This document shows, piece after piece, positions 6,761-15,677 of a stretch of 64,000 bases of DNA (its first letter is position 1; each line of letters begins with the position of its first letter). A program made the position numbers and the translations under genes. Location: positions 282,054-346,053 of the forward strand of contig NZ_WUMN01000005.1 in assembly GCF_009826935.1 (NCBI RefSeq), read 5' to 3'. This DNA comes from Flavobacterium sp. Sd200 (GTDB lineage Bacteria > Bacteroidota > Bacteroidia > Flavobacteriales > Flavobacteriaceae). Below the pieces are notes generated by a model. The model was not told the origin of the DNA and ran no database searches. It worked only from the letters and a program-made list of their open reading frames with translations.

Positions 6761-8362
6761 CTACCCCTCATACATATCCATGCTCAGTCTTGTTTCTTCA
6801 AGGTCGAGTTCACGCTCTATTTTGCGCAACACCTCTTCGCTGGCAAGGCCTTTGCGGTGCATTTCGTCTACCTTACTGCGCTCCACATTAAGCAGGTCTA
6901 TTTGCAGTTGCGTAAATTCATTAAATATATTAGCCGAAAGTGTTTCGCCATTTCCAAAAAAATTAGCAGGTAAGTCGGTGCGTTGCAAACGGTTATATTT
7001 TACTTCATATTTACTTTTAATGTTATTTAAAAGTTCATCCTGTAATAGCGATAAGTTATCTTCTATATGGGTTATAGCTCCCGACACCACTATATTTCGC
7101 ACCTCATATTCTTCGGCATAAATAGAATAGGGCTTAATTTTCAATACTTTTATAAGCAGTGGCAGCGTTAACCCCAATCCTATTAACGATGTTAGTATTA
7201 CACAAAAAGTAAGGTATATAATAAGGTTGCGGTGCGGAAAAGCACTCCCATCCGGCAAGGCAAGCGGCAATGCCAGCGCTGCCGCCATAGATACTACCCC
7301 ACGCATGCCTGCCCAGCCAAATACGGCCAGGTTTCTTGGATCGAAAGCTTCTTTGTCTCTTATTTTTCTACTCAAAATACGTGGCAGCATAGCCGCAGGA
7401 ATTACCCAAACAAAACGCACTATTATTACAACTGCACTTATGGCAAGCCCCCACAAGGCAAGCTCTCCTGTTGTATAATCGTCCAGTCCTTCCTGTATTT
7501 GCCTTAGCTGTAAGCCAATAAGTATAAAAACCAAACCGTTGAGAATATAAGCCACAACATCCCACACGGTAGTTGCCATAACGCGGCTTTGATGCGTAAA
7601 TATAGTTCCCGATCTAAAGGACAAATACAAACCTGTGGTAACCACCGCTATTACACCCGAAAAATGAAAATGCTCTGCCAGTAGATACCCGGCAAAAGGT
7701 GTAAGAAAAGTAAGGGTAACCTCTACTATAGGGTCGCACACAAAATTTTTATGTATTAAATACATTATATACCCCATGCCCAAACCTATGGCAACCCCCG
7801 CACCAACCACTACAAAAAAATTGAGACCGGCCTGCCACAATACAAAATTGCCTGCCGTTATTGCGGTTAATGCATACTTATAGGTCACCAGGCCGCTGGC
7901 ATCATTTACAAGGCTTTCGCCTTCCAGTATAGTAATAAGCCGCGGATGCAAACCAAGCCCCCTGGTAATAGAGGTTGCAGCAACAGCATCCGGCGGAGAC
8001 ACGATGGCGCCAATTAAAAAAGCCAATGGCCAGCTAATATCGTTTATTAAATAGTGTGCAGCCACAGCTACGGCAAGTGTTGTAAAAAGCACCAATCCAA
8101 CCGCGGCAAGGCTAATGGGGCGTATGGATCCTTTAAAATCGTGCCAGCTCGTGTTCCATGCGGCATGATAAAGCAACGGTGGCAGGAATATAATAAAAAT
8201 CACCTCGGGGCTAAGAGATATTACCGGAAGACCGGGTATAACGCTTATAATTAACCCACACAGTACTAAAACTATAGGAAATGGGAAGTTATATTTATTG
8301 CTCAACGTGCCCAAAAAAGCCACACCAAAAAGCATGAGAATTATTATGCCAATGTTTTCCAT
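6761..8362 (-). CDS. CPA1-family Na+/H+ antiporter
   Basis: A 533-residue inner-membrane exchanger, counting from MENIGIIILM (ATG at 8362). The longer frame to 8416 adds a poor N-terminus and is not preferred. About 12 hydrophobic helices fill residues 1-415. The core signatures are VSPPDAVAAT (121-130) and GESLVNDASG (148-157), where the Asp residues of SPPDA and NDA are the expected ion-binding positions of NhaP/NHE exchangers. The C-terminal 115 residues are a charged cytoplasmic tail (ERELDLEETRLSMDMYEG) likely to form a coiled coil. The gene is monocistronic. The exact cation (Na+, Li+ or K+) cannot be inferred. Confidence 0.92.
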   Translation of the reverse strand: MENIGIIILMLFGVAFLGTLSNKYNFPFPIVLVLCGLIISVIPGLPVISLSPEVIFIIFLPPLLYHAAWNTSWHDFKGSIRPISLAAVGLVLFTTLAVAVAAHYLINDISWPLAFLIGAIVSPPDAVAATSITRGLGLHPRLITILEGESLVNDASGLVTYKYALTAITAGNFVLWQAGLNFFVVVGAGVAIGLGMGYIMYLIHKNFVCDPIVEVTLTFLTPFAGYLLAEHFHFSGVIAVVTTGLYLSFRSGTIFTHQSRVMATTVWDVVAYILNGLVFILIGLQLRQIQEGLDDYTTGELALWGLAISAVVIIVRFVWVIPAAMLPRILSRKIRDKEAFDPRNLAVFGWAGMRGVVSMAAALALPLALPDGSAFPHRNLIIYLTFCVILTSLIGLGLTLPLLIKVLKIKPYSIYAEEYEVRNIVVSGAITHIEDNLSLLQDELLNNIKSKYEVKYNRLQRTDLPANFFGNGETLSANIFNEFTQLQIDLLNVERSKVDEMHRKGLASEEVLRKIERELDLEETRLSMDMYEG

Positions 8363-8427
8363 TTGGAAAGAATTTAAAATAAGGATTAAAGAAGGGTAAA
8401 TATAACAGAAAAACACTACAACAAAAA

Positions 8428-8455
8428 ACCCGCTGCAGCTGCCACTGTAGCGGGT
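8428..8455. terminator. GC-rich hairpin upstream of the antiporter
   Basis: ACCCGCTGCAG (8428-8438) pairs with CTGTAGCGGGT (8445-8455) with one G-U. On the minus strand it is followed by TTTTTTG, so it has terminator form and sits 65 nt before the antiporter start. It may be an attenuator or the end of an unseen minus-strand transcript. Confidence 0.5.
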
Positions 8456-8870
8456 AATATTTTGGTGCCAATAAAAGATTTGTTAAGTATATTTTTACTG
8501 CTATTTAAAAATTTACTGAACAAACGGCAGCAGCCGGTGGCAAATTAAATGAGGGTTCGAAGCTAATTTAACGTTAGCCACACTAACTACTGCTTTATTA
8601 TAATATCAACAAATATGCGGCTAATATATTACATTGTTTTATATTTTAGTACGAAAAGATTATAAATTTTAATCACATTTCGAAAAAAAATCCTTATTTC
8701 AAATGCTTGGTAATGAAGCTTAAAGTTATCTTATTATCAATAAATAATCAAACATGCAAAAAGCCTGAATATTATGCAAGCATAGTTAAATATAAATTCT
8801 TAAAATTGCCAAAGCACTGAAAATAATACAAAACACACTTAAAACAATATTTTGCCCGTTATAGTCATCG
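8456..8870. other. AT-rich intergenic region
   Basis: No open frame or strong inverted repeat was found in these 415 bases. A TTTG at 8851-8854 is a candidate -33 element for the downstream promoter. Confidence 0.5.
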
Positions 8871-8878
8871 TATATTTG
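8871..8878 (+). promoter_or_regulatory. -7 box (TATATTTG) of nudK
   Basis: An exact TAnnTTTG match 19 nt before the ATG, with TTTG at 8851-8854 in the -33 position (16-nt gap). Confidence 0.65.
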
Positions 8879-8897
8879 TTAAAACAAGCCTGTAAAA

Positions 8898-9476
8898 ATG
8901 GAACATTCAATTAAAATACTTTCCAGAAAGCTACTATCAGATAATTGGGCAACACTGCATAAAGTAGAATATGTGCATACACTTCCCTCCGGTAAATCAC
9001 AAAATGAAGTACGGGAGGTATATGACCGCGGCAACGGTGCTGCCATTTTGCTCTATAATATTGCTAAAGGCACGGTTATACTTACGCGTCAGTTGCGCAT
9101 TGCCACCTGGTACAACGGAAATACAGAAGGACTCATGATAGAAGCCTGTGCTGGATTGCTGGATGAAGCCGATCCTGAAGATTGTATTCGCCGTGAAACA
9201 GAGGAAGAGACCGGTTATACACTAACCGAGGTTACAAAAGTTATGGAAGCCTACATGTCACCCGGATCGGTTTCGGAGATATTGTACTTTTTTATTGCCG
9301 CTTACAGCGATGCCATGAAAACCGGCGAAGGCGGTGGGCTTGATAGTGAACAGGAAAATATAGAGGTACTCGAAATCTCATTTAACGAGGCGCTTGCCAT
9401 GATAAAAACCAAACAAATAAAAGATGCCAAAACCATAATGCTGTTGCAGTATTTGAGGTTGGAAGGAATTCTTTAA
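8898..9476 (+). CDS. nudK: Nudix hydrolase, GDP-mannose pyrophosphatase type
   Basis: A 192-residue cytoplasmic Nudix enzyme. The Nudix box lies at about residues 95-116 (GLLDEADPEDCIRRETEEET then GY), with the metal-binding REtEEETG glutamates. The box is one residue shorter than the canonical 23, as in E. coli NudK. AYMSPGSVSEILYFFIA and GGGLDSEQENIEVLEI further match the NudK subfamily, which hydrolyses GDP-mannose to GMP and mannose-1-phosphate. Length matches (about 191). The gene has its own promoter and an inverted repeat follows. Assignment to the NudK subfamily is good; substrate is by homology. Confidence 0.88.
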   Translation: MEHSIKILSRKLLSDNWATLHKVEYVHTLPSGKSQNEVREVYDRGNGAAILLYNIAKGTVILTRQLRIATWYNGNTEGLMIEACAGLLDEADPEDCIRRETEEETGYTLTEVTKVMEAYMSPGSVSEILYFFIAAYSDAMKTGEGGGLDSEQENIEVLEISFNEALAMIKTKQIKDAKTIMLLQYLRLEGIL

Positions 9477-9500
9477 GAGATTGTTGGATTTTTAGATATA

Positions 9501-9559
9501 GGATTGTTGGATGTAAGATTGTTGGAACTAATATCTAATAATCTTACATCCAACAATCC
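9501..9559. repeat. 20-bp perfect inverted repeat after nudK
   Basis: The 20 bases at 9501-9520 (GGATTGTTGGATGTAAGATT) are the exact reverse complement of 9540-9559, with a 19-nt loop and CTTTT after. The left arm contains two copies of ATTGTTGGA. It probably works as a nudK terminator but looks like a dispersed repeat family. Confidence 0.75.
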
Positions 9560-9627
9560 TTTTAACACTTATTTAAACCCATTGCTGTAAGTAATTGCTT
9601 ATTTTTAAAGGATAAAATATTACCATA

Positions 9628-11934
9628 ATGGACATTACTTTTAGTACCGACCCTAAACTTTATATAGCACTGCCGTTTATTTATTATGCCTGGCACGACG
9701 AAATAATTACTAAAACAGAGTTTGACGCAATTTCAGATTTTATAGACACTCAGAACTGGCTTACAAAAGCAGAGAAAAGTTTTCTGGAATCTAAAATAGT
9801 ATATGACGCCCCCCCTACCCGTTCGGAACTTTTTCAGTGGAAAGAAATTATAAACAAAACATTAGACGCTAACACAAATGTTAGCAGCTTTACAGAGTTA
9901 GGCATCCTGATTGCTAATACTGACCGTGATACATTTACTGAAGAAGACATCAAAACCATTGCCCCGGCAGTGGCACTGCTTGAAGCTAATTTAGGTATAT
10001 CTGCCGCCGAAGCCATTGCGGGGTTTAGCAAAAACGAAAAAACCGTTACTCAGGAACACAACACCATTCAGAGTTTTGACGTGGCAAAAATGACCGCGCT
10101 GCTCGATGGCAATCAGGCAGAAATTATCAATAAAGTAAAAGATATTATTAGTAGCGAGGCCTTTAAACTGGACATCCCTACCGATGTGAATGATTTTAGG
10201 GAAAAAGTACTACAATGGTGTAAAATACTGGCCGAAAACGGATTGGGGTCTTATGCCTATCCTATAGCACAGGGTGGAAAAAACGACATTGAAGGCTATT
10301 TTGCTATCATGGAAACACTTAGCTATCATGATCTTAGCCTTGTTATAAAATTTGGGGTTCAGTTTGGACTTTGGGGTATGAGTATATTGTCTTTAGGTAC
10401 TGAAAAACATTATAAAAAATACCTGAAAGATGTTGGCACTTTAGAGCTTCCGGGCTGTTTTGCCATGACCGAAACACACCATGGCAGCAATGTAAAGGGC
10501 ATACACACAACAGCTACTTATAATCATACCGACCGTACTTTTAATATACATACCCCCGAAAAATATGACCGTAAAGAATATATAGGCAATGCAGCCAACC
10601 ATGGCGAAATGGCTACCGTTTTTGCAAAGCTTATCATAGACGGAAAAGACTATGGAGTTAATGCCTTTGTAACGCCAATTCGCAATAAAGACAAAAGTCC
10701 TTATCCGGGAGTAACAATAGAAGACTGTGGTCATAAAATGGGGCTAAACGGTGTAGACAACGGCATCATTACCTTTAATAATGTAGTTATTCCGTATGAA
10801 AATATGCTCGACAAATTTGCATCGGTAAACGAAAACGGAGAGTTCGAAAGCCCCATACCGAGTGATAACCGAAGATTCTTTACCATGCTGGGCACACTCG
10901 TTGGCGGCAGGATAGGTATACCACGATCGGCACTTGCGGCATCAAAAACCGGGCTTACCACAGCAATTAAATATGGCGATAAACGCAGGCAGTTTGGCCC
11001 AGAAGGCGGACAGGAAGTGCCCATACTCAATTATCGCATGCACCAACGCAGGCTAATGCCCTACCTTGCAAACGCCTATGCACTAACCTTTGCTTTACAG
11101 CACCTTACTAAACGTTTTGTAAACCGTAAGGAAGAAGAAATGCAGGAAATAGAAGCTTTGGCAGCCGGGCTAAAAGCTTACACCACCTGGAACGCCCGCA
11201 ATACATTGCAGGAATGTCGCGAAGCCTGTGGCGGTAAAGGCTACCTGAGCGAGAACCGCATAGACGACCTTAAAAATGACACCGAAATATATACCACTTT
11301 TGAAGGCGATAATACTGTATTAATGCAGCTTACTGCCAAGAACAGGCTGGGCGAATATCGCAAGCAGTTTGGCGAAATGAATGTTTCTACCATATTTAAT
11401 TATGTCGTTGGGCAGGCAAAAACCGCAGTTACAGAAAAGAACCCGTTTGCCACACGCAACACCGACGAAAGCCATCTTAAAGACCCTGCCTTTCATTTAA
11501 ACGCCTTTACCTATCGCGAAAAAGAAATTGTTAGCAGTGCAGCACGCCGTTTTAAAAAACTGGTTGATGACGGCCTCGAAGCTTTTGATGCTGCCAATAT
11601 TATGCACCCGCACATGCTTCAAATAGCCGATGCCTATTTAGACAGGGTGGTACTGGAGCAGTTCCAGGCTAAATTACAGGAAGTTACAGATGAGTCGCTT
11701 AAAGAAGTTTTAACACGCCTGTACACGCTTTTTGCCCTTAATAAATTAGAAGAACATAAAGGCTGGTATTTAGAGCAGGGTTATATGGAAGGCGTTAAAA
11801 CTAAAGCTATCCGCAAGTATGTTAGCCAGTTATGCTGGGAAATACGCCAGGATGCCGTGCCGTTAGCCGATGCCTTCAATATACCGGAAAGCTGTCTGGG
11901 GCTTATTGCTACCACCAAGGCAGATGAGGCGTAA
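9628..11934 (+). CDS. Acyl-CoA oxidase-like acyl-CoA dehydrogenase
   Basis: A 768-residue FAD enzyme for the first alpha,beta-oxidation step on acyl-CoA. Residues 1-130 are a helical extension. The FAD/substrate core follows, with GCFAMTETHHGSNVKGIHTT (about 275-294) and RIGIPRSALAASKTGLTTAI (about 430-449). The segment EACGGKGYLSENRID and the TTFEGDNTVLMQ loop, which carries the expected catalytic Glu, resemble eukaryotic peroxisomal acyl-CoA oxidases more than short-chain dehydrogenases. Length exceeds both ordinary ACADs (about 380) and ACOX (about 660). Whether it passes electrons to ETF or to oxygen cannot be told. It stands alone, with the LLM oxidoreductase downstream under its own promoter. 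Confidence 0.85.
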   Translation: MDITFSTDPKLYIALPFIYYAWHDEIITKTEFDAISDFIDTQNWLTKAEKSFLESKIVYDAPPTRSELFQWKEIINKTLDANTNVSSFTELGILIANTDRDTFTEEDIKTIAPAVALLEANLGISAAEAIAGFSKNEKTVTQEHNTIQSFDVAKMTALLDGNQAEIINKVKDIISSEAFKLDIPTDVNDFREKVLQWCKILAENGLGSYAYPIAQGGKNDIEGYFAIMETLSYHDLSLVIKFGVQFGLWGMSILSLGTEKHYKKYLKDVGTLELPGCFAMTETHHGSNVKGIHTTATYNHTDRTFNIHTPEKYDRKEYIGNAANHGEMATVFAKLIIDGKDYGVNAFVTPIRNKDKSPYPGVTIEDCGHKMGLNGVDNGIITFNNVVIPYENMLDKFASVNENGEFESPIPSDNRRFFTMLGTLVGGRIGIPRSALAASKTGLTTAIKYGDKRRQFGPEGGQEVPILNYRMHQRRLMPYLANAYALTFALQHLTKRFVNRKEEEMQEIEALAAGLKAYTTWNARNTLQECREACGGKGYLSENRIDDLKNDTEIYTTFEGDNTVLMQLTAKNRLGEYRKQFGEMNVSTIFNYVVGQAKTAVTEKNPFATRNTDESHLKDPAFHLNAFTYREKEIVSSAARRFKKLVDDGLEAFDAANIMHPHMLQIADAYLDRVVLEQFQAKLQEVTDESLKEVLTRLYTLFALNKLEEHKGWYLEQGYMEGVKTKAIRKYVSQLCWEIRQDAVPLADAFNIPESCLGLIATTKADEA

Positions 11935-11962
11935 AGGATGTACAGGTTACAGCTTTTATCTG

Positions 11963-11970
11963 TAACTTTG
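11963..11970 (+). promoter_or_regulatory. -7 box (TAACTTTG) of the LLM oxidoreductase gene
   Basis: An exact TAnnTTTG match 25 nt before the ATG at 11996. Confidence 0.6.
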
Positions 11971-11995
11971 TATATTACATTTTTGAATTCACACA

Positions 11996-13018
11996 ATGAA
12001 AAACATAAAAATAAGCGTTCTCGACCAGTCTCAGGTAAACCGTAACAGTAGTGCCCATGAAGCGTTAATGGAATCGGGTAAATTGGTGCAACTTGCAGAC
12101 CAACTGGGGTTTGAACGTTATTGGGTGAGCGAACACCACAACTTTAAGCTTGTAGCAGGCACCACTCCAGAGGTGCTTATACCTTATTTGGCAGCAAGGT
12201 CTGAAAGGATAAAAGTAGGTTCGGGTGGTATCATGCTGCCCAATCACACCTCCTTAAAAGTAAGCGAGAATTTCGGCATGCTTGCCACGCTCTTTCCGGG
12301 CAGGATAGATCTTGGCATAGGACGCGCACCGGGCGGCGACAGGCTTTCTGCACATCTTCTAAACCCTGCAAATACATTTAGCGAGAAAGATTTCTACCAA
12401 CAAATAGTTGATGTTCAGGCATTTTTGCGCAATGCAGAAATCCCTGATACGGTACACACAAAGGTCAAGGCCTACCCTATCCCTGATGTTTTGCCGGAAT
12501 TCTGGATACTGACATCGAGCGGTGGCAGCGCACAGTTTGCAGCACATTTTGGCATGGCACTCTCTTTTGCACATTTTATAAATCCGCAGGGAGGACCAGA
12601 GGTTGTAGCCATATACCGCGATAGCTTTAAGGCAAGCCCCGAACTAAAGGAACCTAAAGTAAACGTGGGTATTTTTGCCTTTTGCTCTGAAAATGAAGAC
12701 AAAGTAAAGGACTGGATCACAGAGTTTGACTACCGCATGCTGCATATAGAAATGGGTGCCACAGGCGATTTGCCGTCGCTTGAGGAAATAAAAAACAAAG
12801 AATACACCATGCACGAACGCGCACGCATTGCATGGAACCGCAACCGCTTTATTGCCGGAACACCCGATGTGGTAAAACAGCAGCTTGATGACCTTGCGCA
12901 CGATTATAATGTAGACGAAATTATGATAGCCACCTGGTCGGATAATTTTGAAGACCGAAAAAGATCGTATGAATTGATAGCAGAAATGTATCCGGTTGAG
13001 AAAACTGAAACAGTTTAA
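11996..13018 (+). CDS. LLM-class flavin-dependent oxidoreductase
   Basis: A 340-residue luciferase-like monooxygenase with a TIM-barrel fold that uses reduced flavin. Diagnostic segments are SVLDQSQVNRNSSAHEAL at the N-terminus, ERYWVSEHHNF (about 39-49), RIKVGSGGIMLPNHTSLKVSE and GRIDLGIGRAPGGD (about 100-113). These match the MsnO8/LuxA-like two-domain-lacking group often annotated as LLM class oxidoreductase. The physiological substrate is unknown. It follows the acyl-CoA dehydrogenase by 62 nt but has its own -7 box. The reading is secure at family level. Confidence 0.92.
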   Translation: MKNIKISVLDQSQVNRNSSAHEALMESGKLVQLADQLGFERYWVSEHHNFKLVAGTTPEVLIPYLAARSERIKVGSGGIMLPNHTSLKVSENFGMLATLFPGRIDLGIGRAPGGDRLSAHLLNPANTFSEKDFYQQIVDVQAFLRNAEIPDTVHTKVKAYPIPDVLPEFWILTSSGGSAQFAAHFGMALSFAHFINPQGGPEVVAIYRDSFKASPELKEPKVNVGIFAFCSENEDKVKDWITEFDYRMLHIEMGATGDLPSLEEIKNKEYTMHERARIAWNRNRFIAGTPDVVKQQLDDLAHDYNVDEIMIATWSDNFEDRKRSYELIAEMYPVEKTETV

Positions 13019-13297
13019 TAATGCTCTATGTATATTTATTTACCACTAAAAATCAGTGTACAAAAAGTGTTGTTTAAGAGTAAAACCGAATAGGCTTTGA
13101 ACGGTTTTGAACAACTTTGAAACTGTTTGACCTGAAAAAATACAGATGATGAGCATTTTCAGCCAAAAAGGGTATATATAGCTATTTACGGTGTATTTTC
13201 TTACATAAATTAACTTTCACACAGAAGAGATTTTAGTCAGTTTTTGATGCTGAAGCAATTTTTATAAATCCGTCTGAAAATTTTTCAGGCGGATTTT
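13019..13297. other. Intergenic region ending in a strong terminator
   Basis: About 280 bases between the LLM gene and fur. No open frame is convincing. A strong hairpin closes the region at 13266-13300, 250 nt past the LLM stop, which leaves room for a long 3' UTR or a small RNA. A short stretch of near-repeats (TTTGAACGG, TTTGAACAA, TTTGAAACT) lies around 13096-13125. Confidence 0.4.
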
Positions 13298-13300
13298 TTG
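13266..13300 (+). terminator. Strong hairpin terminator upstream of fur
   Basis: AAATCCGTCTGAAAA (13266-13280) pairs with TTTTTCAGGCGGATTT (13281-13296) with one G-U, followed by TTTTTTG. Both arms are long and uninterrupted. Confidence 0.8.
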
Positions 13301-13349
13301 AAAGCGTCAAGATTTAACCAACTAATATTTTACTTCAAAAAAATTAGCG

Positions 13350-13357
13350 TATCTTTG
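13350..13357 (+). promoter_or_regulatory. -7 box (TATCTTTG) of the fur-family gene
   Basis: An exact TAnnTTTG match. Transcription would begin about 13363, downstream of the in-frame ATG at 13298, which supports starting the protein at 13376. Confidence 0.7.
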
Positions 13358-13375
13358 CATATCGATTTACAGACT

Positions 13376-13843
13376 ATGGAAAATAATAAAAACCAGGATA
13401 TTGTAAAAAATGTCTTCACGAAATTCCTGGAAGACAAAGGCCACAGGAAAACACCCGAGCGTTATGCTATACTTCAGGAAATATACAACAGCCTGGAGCA
13501 TTTTGATATAGAGTCGCTTTACATCAAAATGAAGAACAAAAACTACCGTGTTAGCCGTGCCACTTTATACAATACCATAGAGTTACTGCTGGAGTGCGGG
13601 CTTGTGCGCAGGCATCAGTTTGGGCAAAACCAAAGCCATTACGAAAAATCGTATTTTGACAAGCAGCACGACCATATTATAATGACCGATACCGGTGAAG
13701 TTATAGAGTTTTGCGACCCAAGGATACAAAGCATTAAAAAGACCATAGAAGAAATTTTTGGTATTGAGATCCATAACCATTCTTTATACCTTTACGGCAA
13801 CAAAAAAACTACTGCCGCAGAAGCAGAGAATGCCGAAAGCTAA
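13376..13843 (+). CDS. Fur-family transcriptional regulator
   Basis: A 155-residue DNA-binding protein starting [17 protein letters not shown]; the longer frame from 13298 overlaps the promoter and is rejected. The winged helix spans about 20-85 ([18 protein letters not shown], then [20 protein letters not shown]). The dimerisation/metal part contains the His-rich [18 protein letters not shown]. The two CxxC pairs that hold structural zinc in many Fur proteins are absent; only isolated Cys residues remain. The metal sensed (Fe, Zn, or peroxide via PerR-type chemistry) therefore cannot be assigned. The gene stands between two terminators, so it is monocistronic. Confidence 0.92.
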   Translation: MENNKNQDIVKNVFTKFLEDKGHRKTPERYAILQEIYNSLEHFDIESLYIKMKNKNYRVSRATLYNTIELLLECGLVRRHQFGQNQSHYEKSYFDKQHDHIIMTDTGEVIEFCDPRIQSIKKTIEEIFGIEIHNHSLYLYGNKKTTAAEAENAES

Positions 13844-13869
13844 TAACGGCTGATGGTAAAGCAACAGCA

Positions 13870-13903
13870 AACCAACCCTGCATAAGGATTGGTTTTTGTT
13901 TTT
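13870..13903 (+). terminator. Terminator after the fur-family gene
   Basis: AACCAACCCT (13870-13879) pairs with AGGATTGGTT (13885-13894), followed by TTTGTTTTT. Confidence 0.8.
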
Positions 13904-13958
13904 AATAACTATTGCGACTTATTTAAACACAACATAAACAACTAACTAAATAAAAGGA

Positions 13959-15230
13959 ATGACCGTAGATCTACTACTCGGATTACAATGGGGCGACGAA
14001 GGCAAAGGTAAAATTGTTGACGTGCTTACCGCCGGATATGATATTATAGCACGTTTTCAGGGCGGGCCAAATGCAGGGCACACGCTTGAGTTTGACGGTA
14101 TTAAACACGTATTGAGAACCATACCGTCGGGTATATTCCATAAAAACTCTGTAAACATAATAGGCAACGGTGTGGTAATGGATCCGGTTGTTTTTCAGAA
14201 AGAGCTGGAAGGCCTTGAAAAATTTAATATTGATATTAAATCACGCCTGCTTATTTCGCGCAAGGCACACCTTATATTGCCAACACACCGCCTGCTTGAT
14301 GCTGCCAGCGAGGCCAGCAAAGGCAAGGCAAAAATTGGCTCTACGCTTAAAGGAATCGGCCCTACTTATATGGACAAAACAGGCAGGAACGGCCTTCGCA
14401 TTGGCGATTTAGAGCTTGATAATTTTAAAGAGCTTTATCGTGCGCTTGCTGACAAGCACCAGGCTATGATAGACTTTTACAATGTAGACCTGCAATATGA
14501 CCTTGAAGAACTTGAAACCGAGTTCTTTGAAGCGGTAGAGGTACTTAAAACCCTTACTTTTATTGACAGCGAAGAATATTTAAACCAAGCCATGAAAGCC
14601 GGAAAAAGCATTCTTGCCGAAGGTGCACAGGGCTCGTTGCTTGATATAGATTTTGGAACTTACCCATTTGTAACATCGTCTAATACAACTGCTGCCGGAG
14701 CCTGTACAGGGTTGGGCATTGCCCCAAACAAGGTTAAAGAAGTATTTGGTATTTTTAAGGCATATACTACCCGCGTGGGCAGCGGTCCTTTCCCTACCGA
14801 ACTGTTTGATGAAGACGGCGCTACCATGGCACGTGTAGGTAATGAGTTTGGATCGGTAACAGGGCGTGCAAGACGCTGCGGATGGTTAGACCTTGTGGCA
14901 CTAAAATATGCCGTACAGGTAAACGGTGTAACACAACTTTACATGATGAAAGGCGATGTACTGTCGGGCTTTGAAACCCTTAAAGTTTGCACTGCCTACA
15001 AATATAAAGGAGAAGAAACCAAGCATTTCCCTTATAACATCGAACCGGAAAATGTTGAACCCGTTTTTGTTGAGAAAAAAGGTTGGGCTGCCGATCTTAC
15101 CGGAATTAAGGAATACGACCAGCTTCCGGCTGAGTTTAAAGACTATGTAGCGTTTATTGAGCAGGAACTTGAAGTGCCTGTTAAAGTAGTATCTGTAGGA
15201 CCGGACAGAACACAGACTATTTACAAATAA
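13959..15230 (+). CDS. purA: Adenylosuccinate synthetase
   Basis: A 423-residue GTP-dependent enzyme that converts IMP and aspartate to adenylosuccinate in AMP synthesis. The GTP-binding loop WGDEGKGKIVD is at residues 11-21 and the catalytic His lies in GPNAGHTL (about 39-46). GIGPTYMDKTGRNGLRIGDL and VGSGPFPTEL are further family signatures, and VTGRARRCGWLDL forms part of the aspartate site. Length is normal (about 425). Strong terminators flank it, so it is transcribed alone. Assignment is firm. Confidence 0.98.
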   Translation: MTVDLLLGLQWGDEGKGKIVDVLTAGYDIIARFQGGPNAGHTLEFDGIKHVLRTIPSGIFHKNSVNIIGNGVVMDPVVFQKELEGLEKFNIDIKSRLLISRKAHLILPTHRLLDAASEASKGKAKIGSTLKGIGPTYMDKTGRNGLRIGDLELDNFKELYRALADKHQAMIDFYNVDLQYDLEELETEFFEAVEVLKTLTFIDSEEYLNQAMKAGKSILAEGAQGSLLDIDFGTYPFVTSSNTTAAGACTGLGIAPNKVKEVFGIFKAYTTRVGSGPFPTELFDEDGATMARVGNEFGSVTGRARRCGWLDLVALKYAVQVNGVTQLYMMKGDVLSGFETLKVCTAYKYKGEETKHFPYNIEPENVEPVFVEKKGWAADLTGIKEYDQLPAEFKDYVAFIEQELEVPVKVVSVGPDRTQTIYK

Positions 15231-15254
15231 TCTTTATTATATTATATACAGAAC

Positions 15255-15283
15255 AGGCAACCATAAAGGTTGCCTATTTTTTT
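15255..15283 (+). terminator. purA terminator
   Basis: AGGCAACC (15255-15262) and GGTTGCCT (15268-15275) form a perfect stem with an ATAAA loop, followed by ATTTTTTTG. Confidence 0.9.
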
Positions 15284-15458
15284 GTTAGCATACTGATTAG
15301 CAGGAAGAGCACATATATAGTTAAATCTATAAAAAATGTCATAGTTTAAAAGACACACCCCTAACCCCTCTCAAGAGGGGAATAGCTTCACTCTTACTGA
15401 TAAAAGCAACTATCTTTAAAGGTCTGAGTAAGCACATCTGAGTGTTCCCCTCTTGAGA

Positions 15459-15677
15459 CTATCGTGTGGACACAAATATTAAGTTGATTAATTCTGCCAA
15501 AAGTCCTCTCCCCCAACCCCTCTACGAAGGAGAGGGGAGCCAACGGACGGGTACAGTACGGCAAAAAAAACACTGTCATATTATTGCTGAATCGTTATCA
15601 ACATGTATGAGTGAAGCTCCTCCCTCCCCTTCGGGGAGGGTTGGGGTGGGGACAAAAAAGATGTGTCCACACGATAG
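15459..15677. mobile_element. Inner MITE-like insertion with 16-bp TIRs and 9-bp TSD
   Basis: The 219-bp segment begins CTATCGTGTGGACACA (15459-15474) and ends with its exact reverse complement (15662-15677). It is bounded by a direct duplication of CTCTTGAGA at 15450-15458 and 15678-15686. That duplication interrupts the right terminal repeat of the outer element, which shows the order of insertion. No transposase is encoded. Mobilisation in trans by an IS with the same ends is inferred. Confidence 0.8.
15503..15653. repeat. Third, innermost imperfect inverted repeat
   Basis: C/T-rich 15503-15540 is an imperfect reverse complement of 15616-15653 (both about 38 nt; shared blocks CCCCAACCC, CGAAGG, GAGC). 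Each arm is itself a small hairpin. It lies entirely inside the inner element, so it may be a further nested repeat or that element's cargo. Confidence 0.6.
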
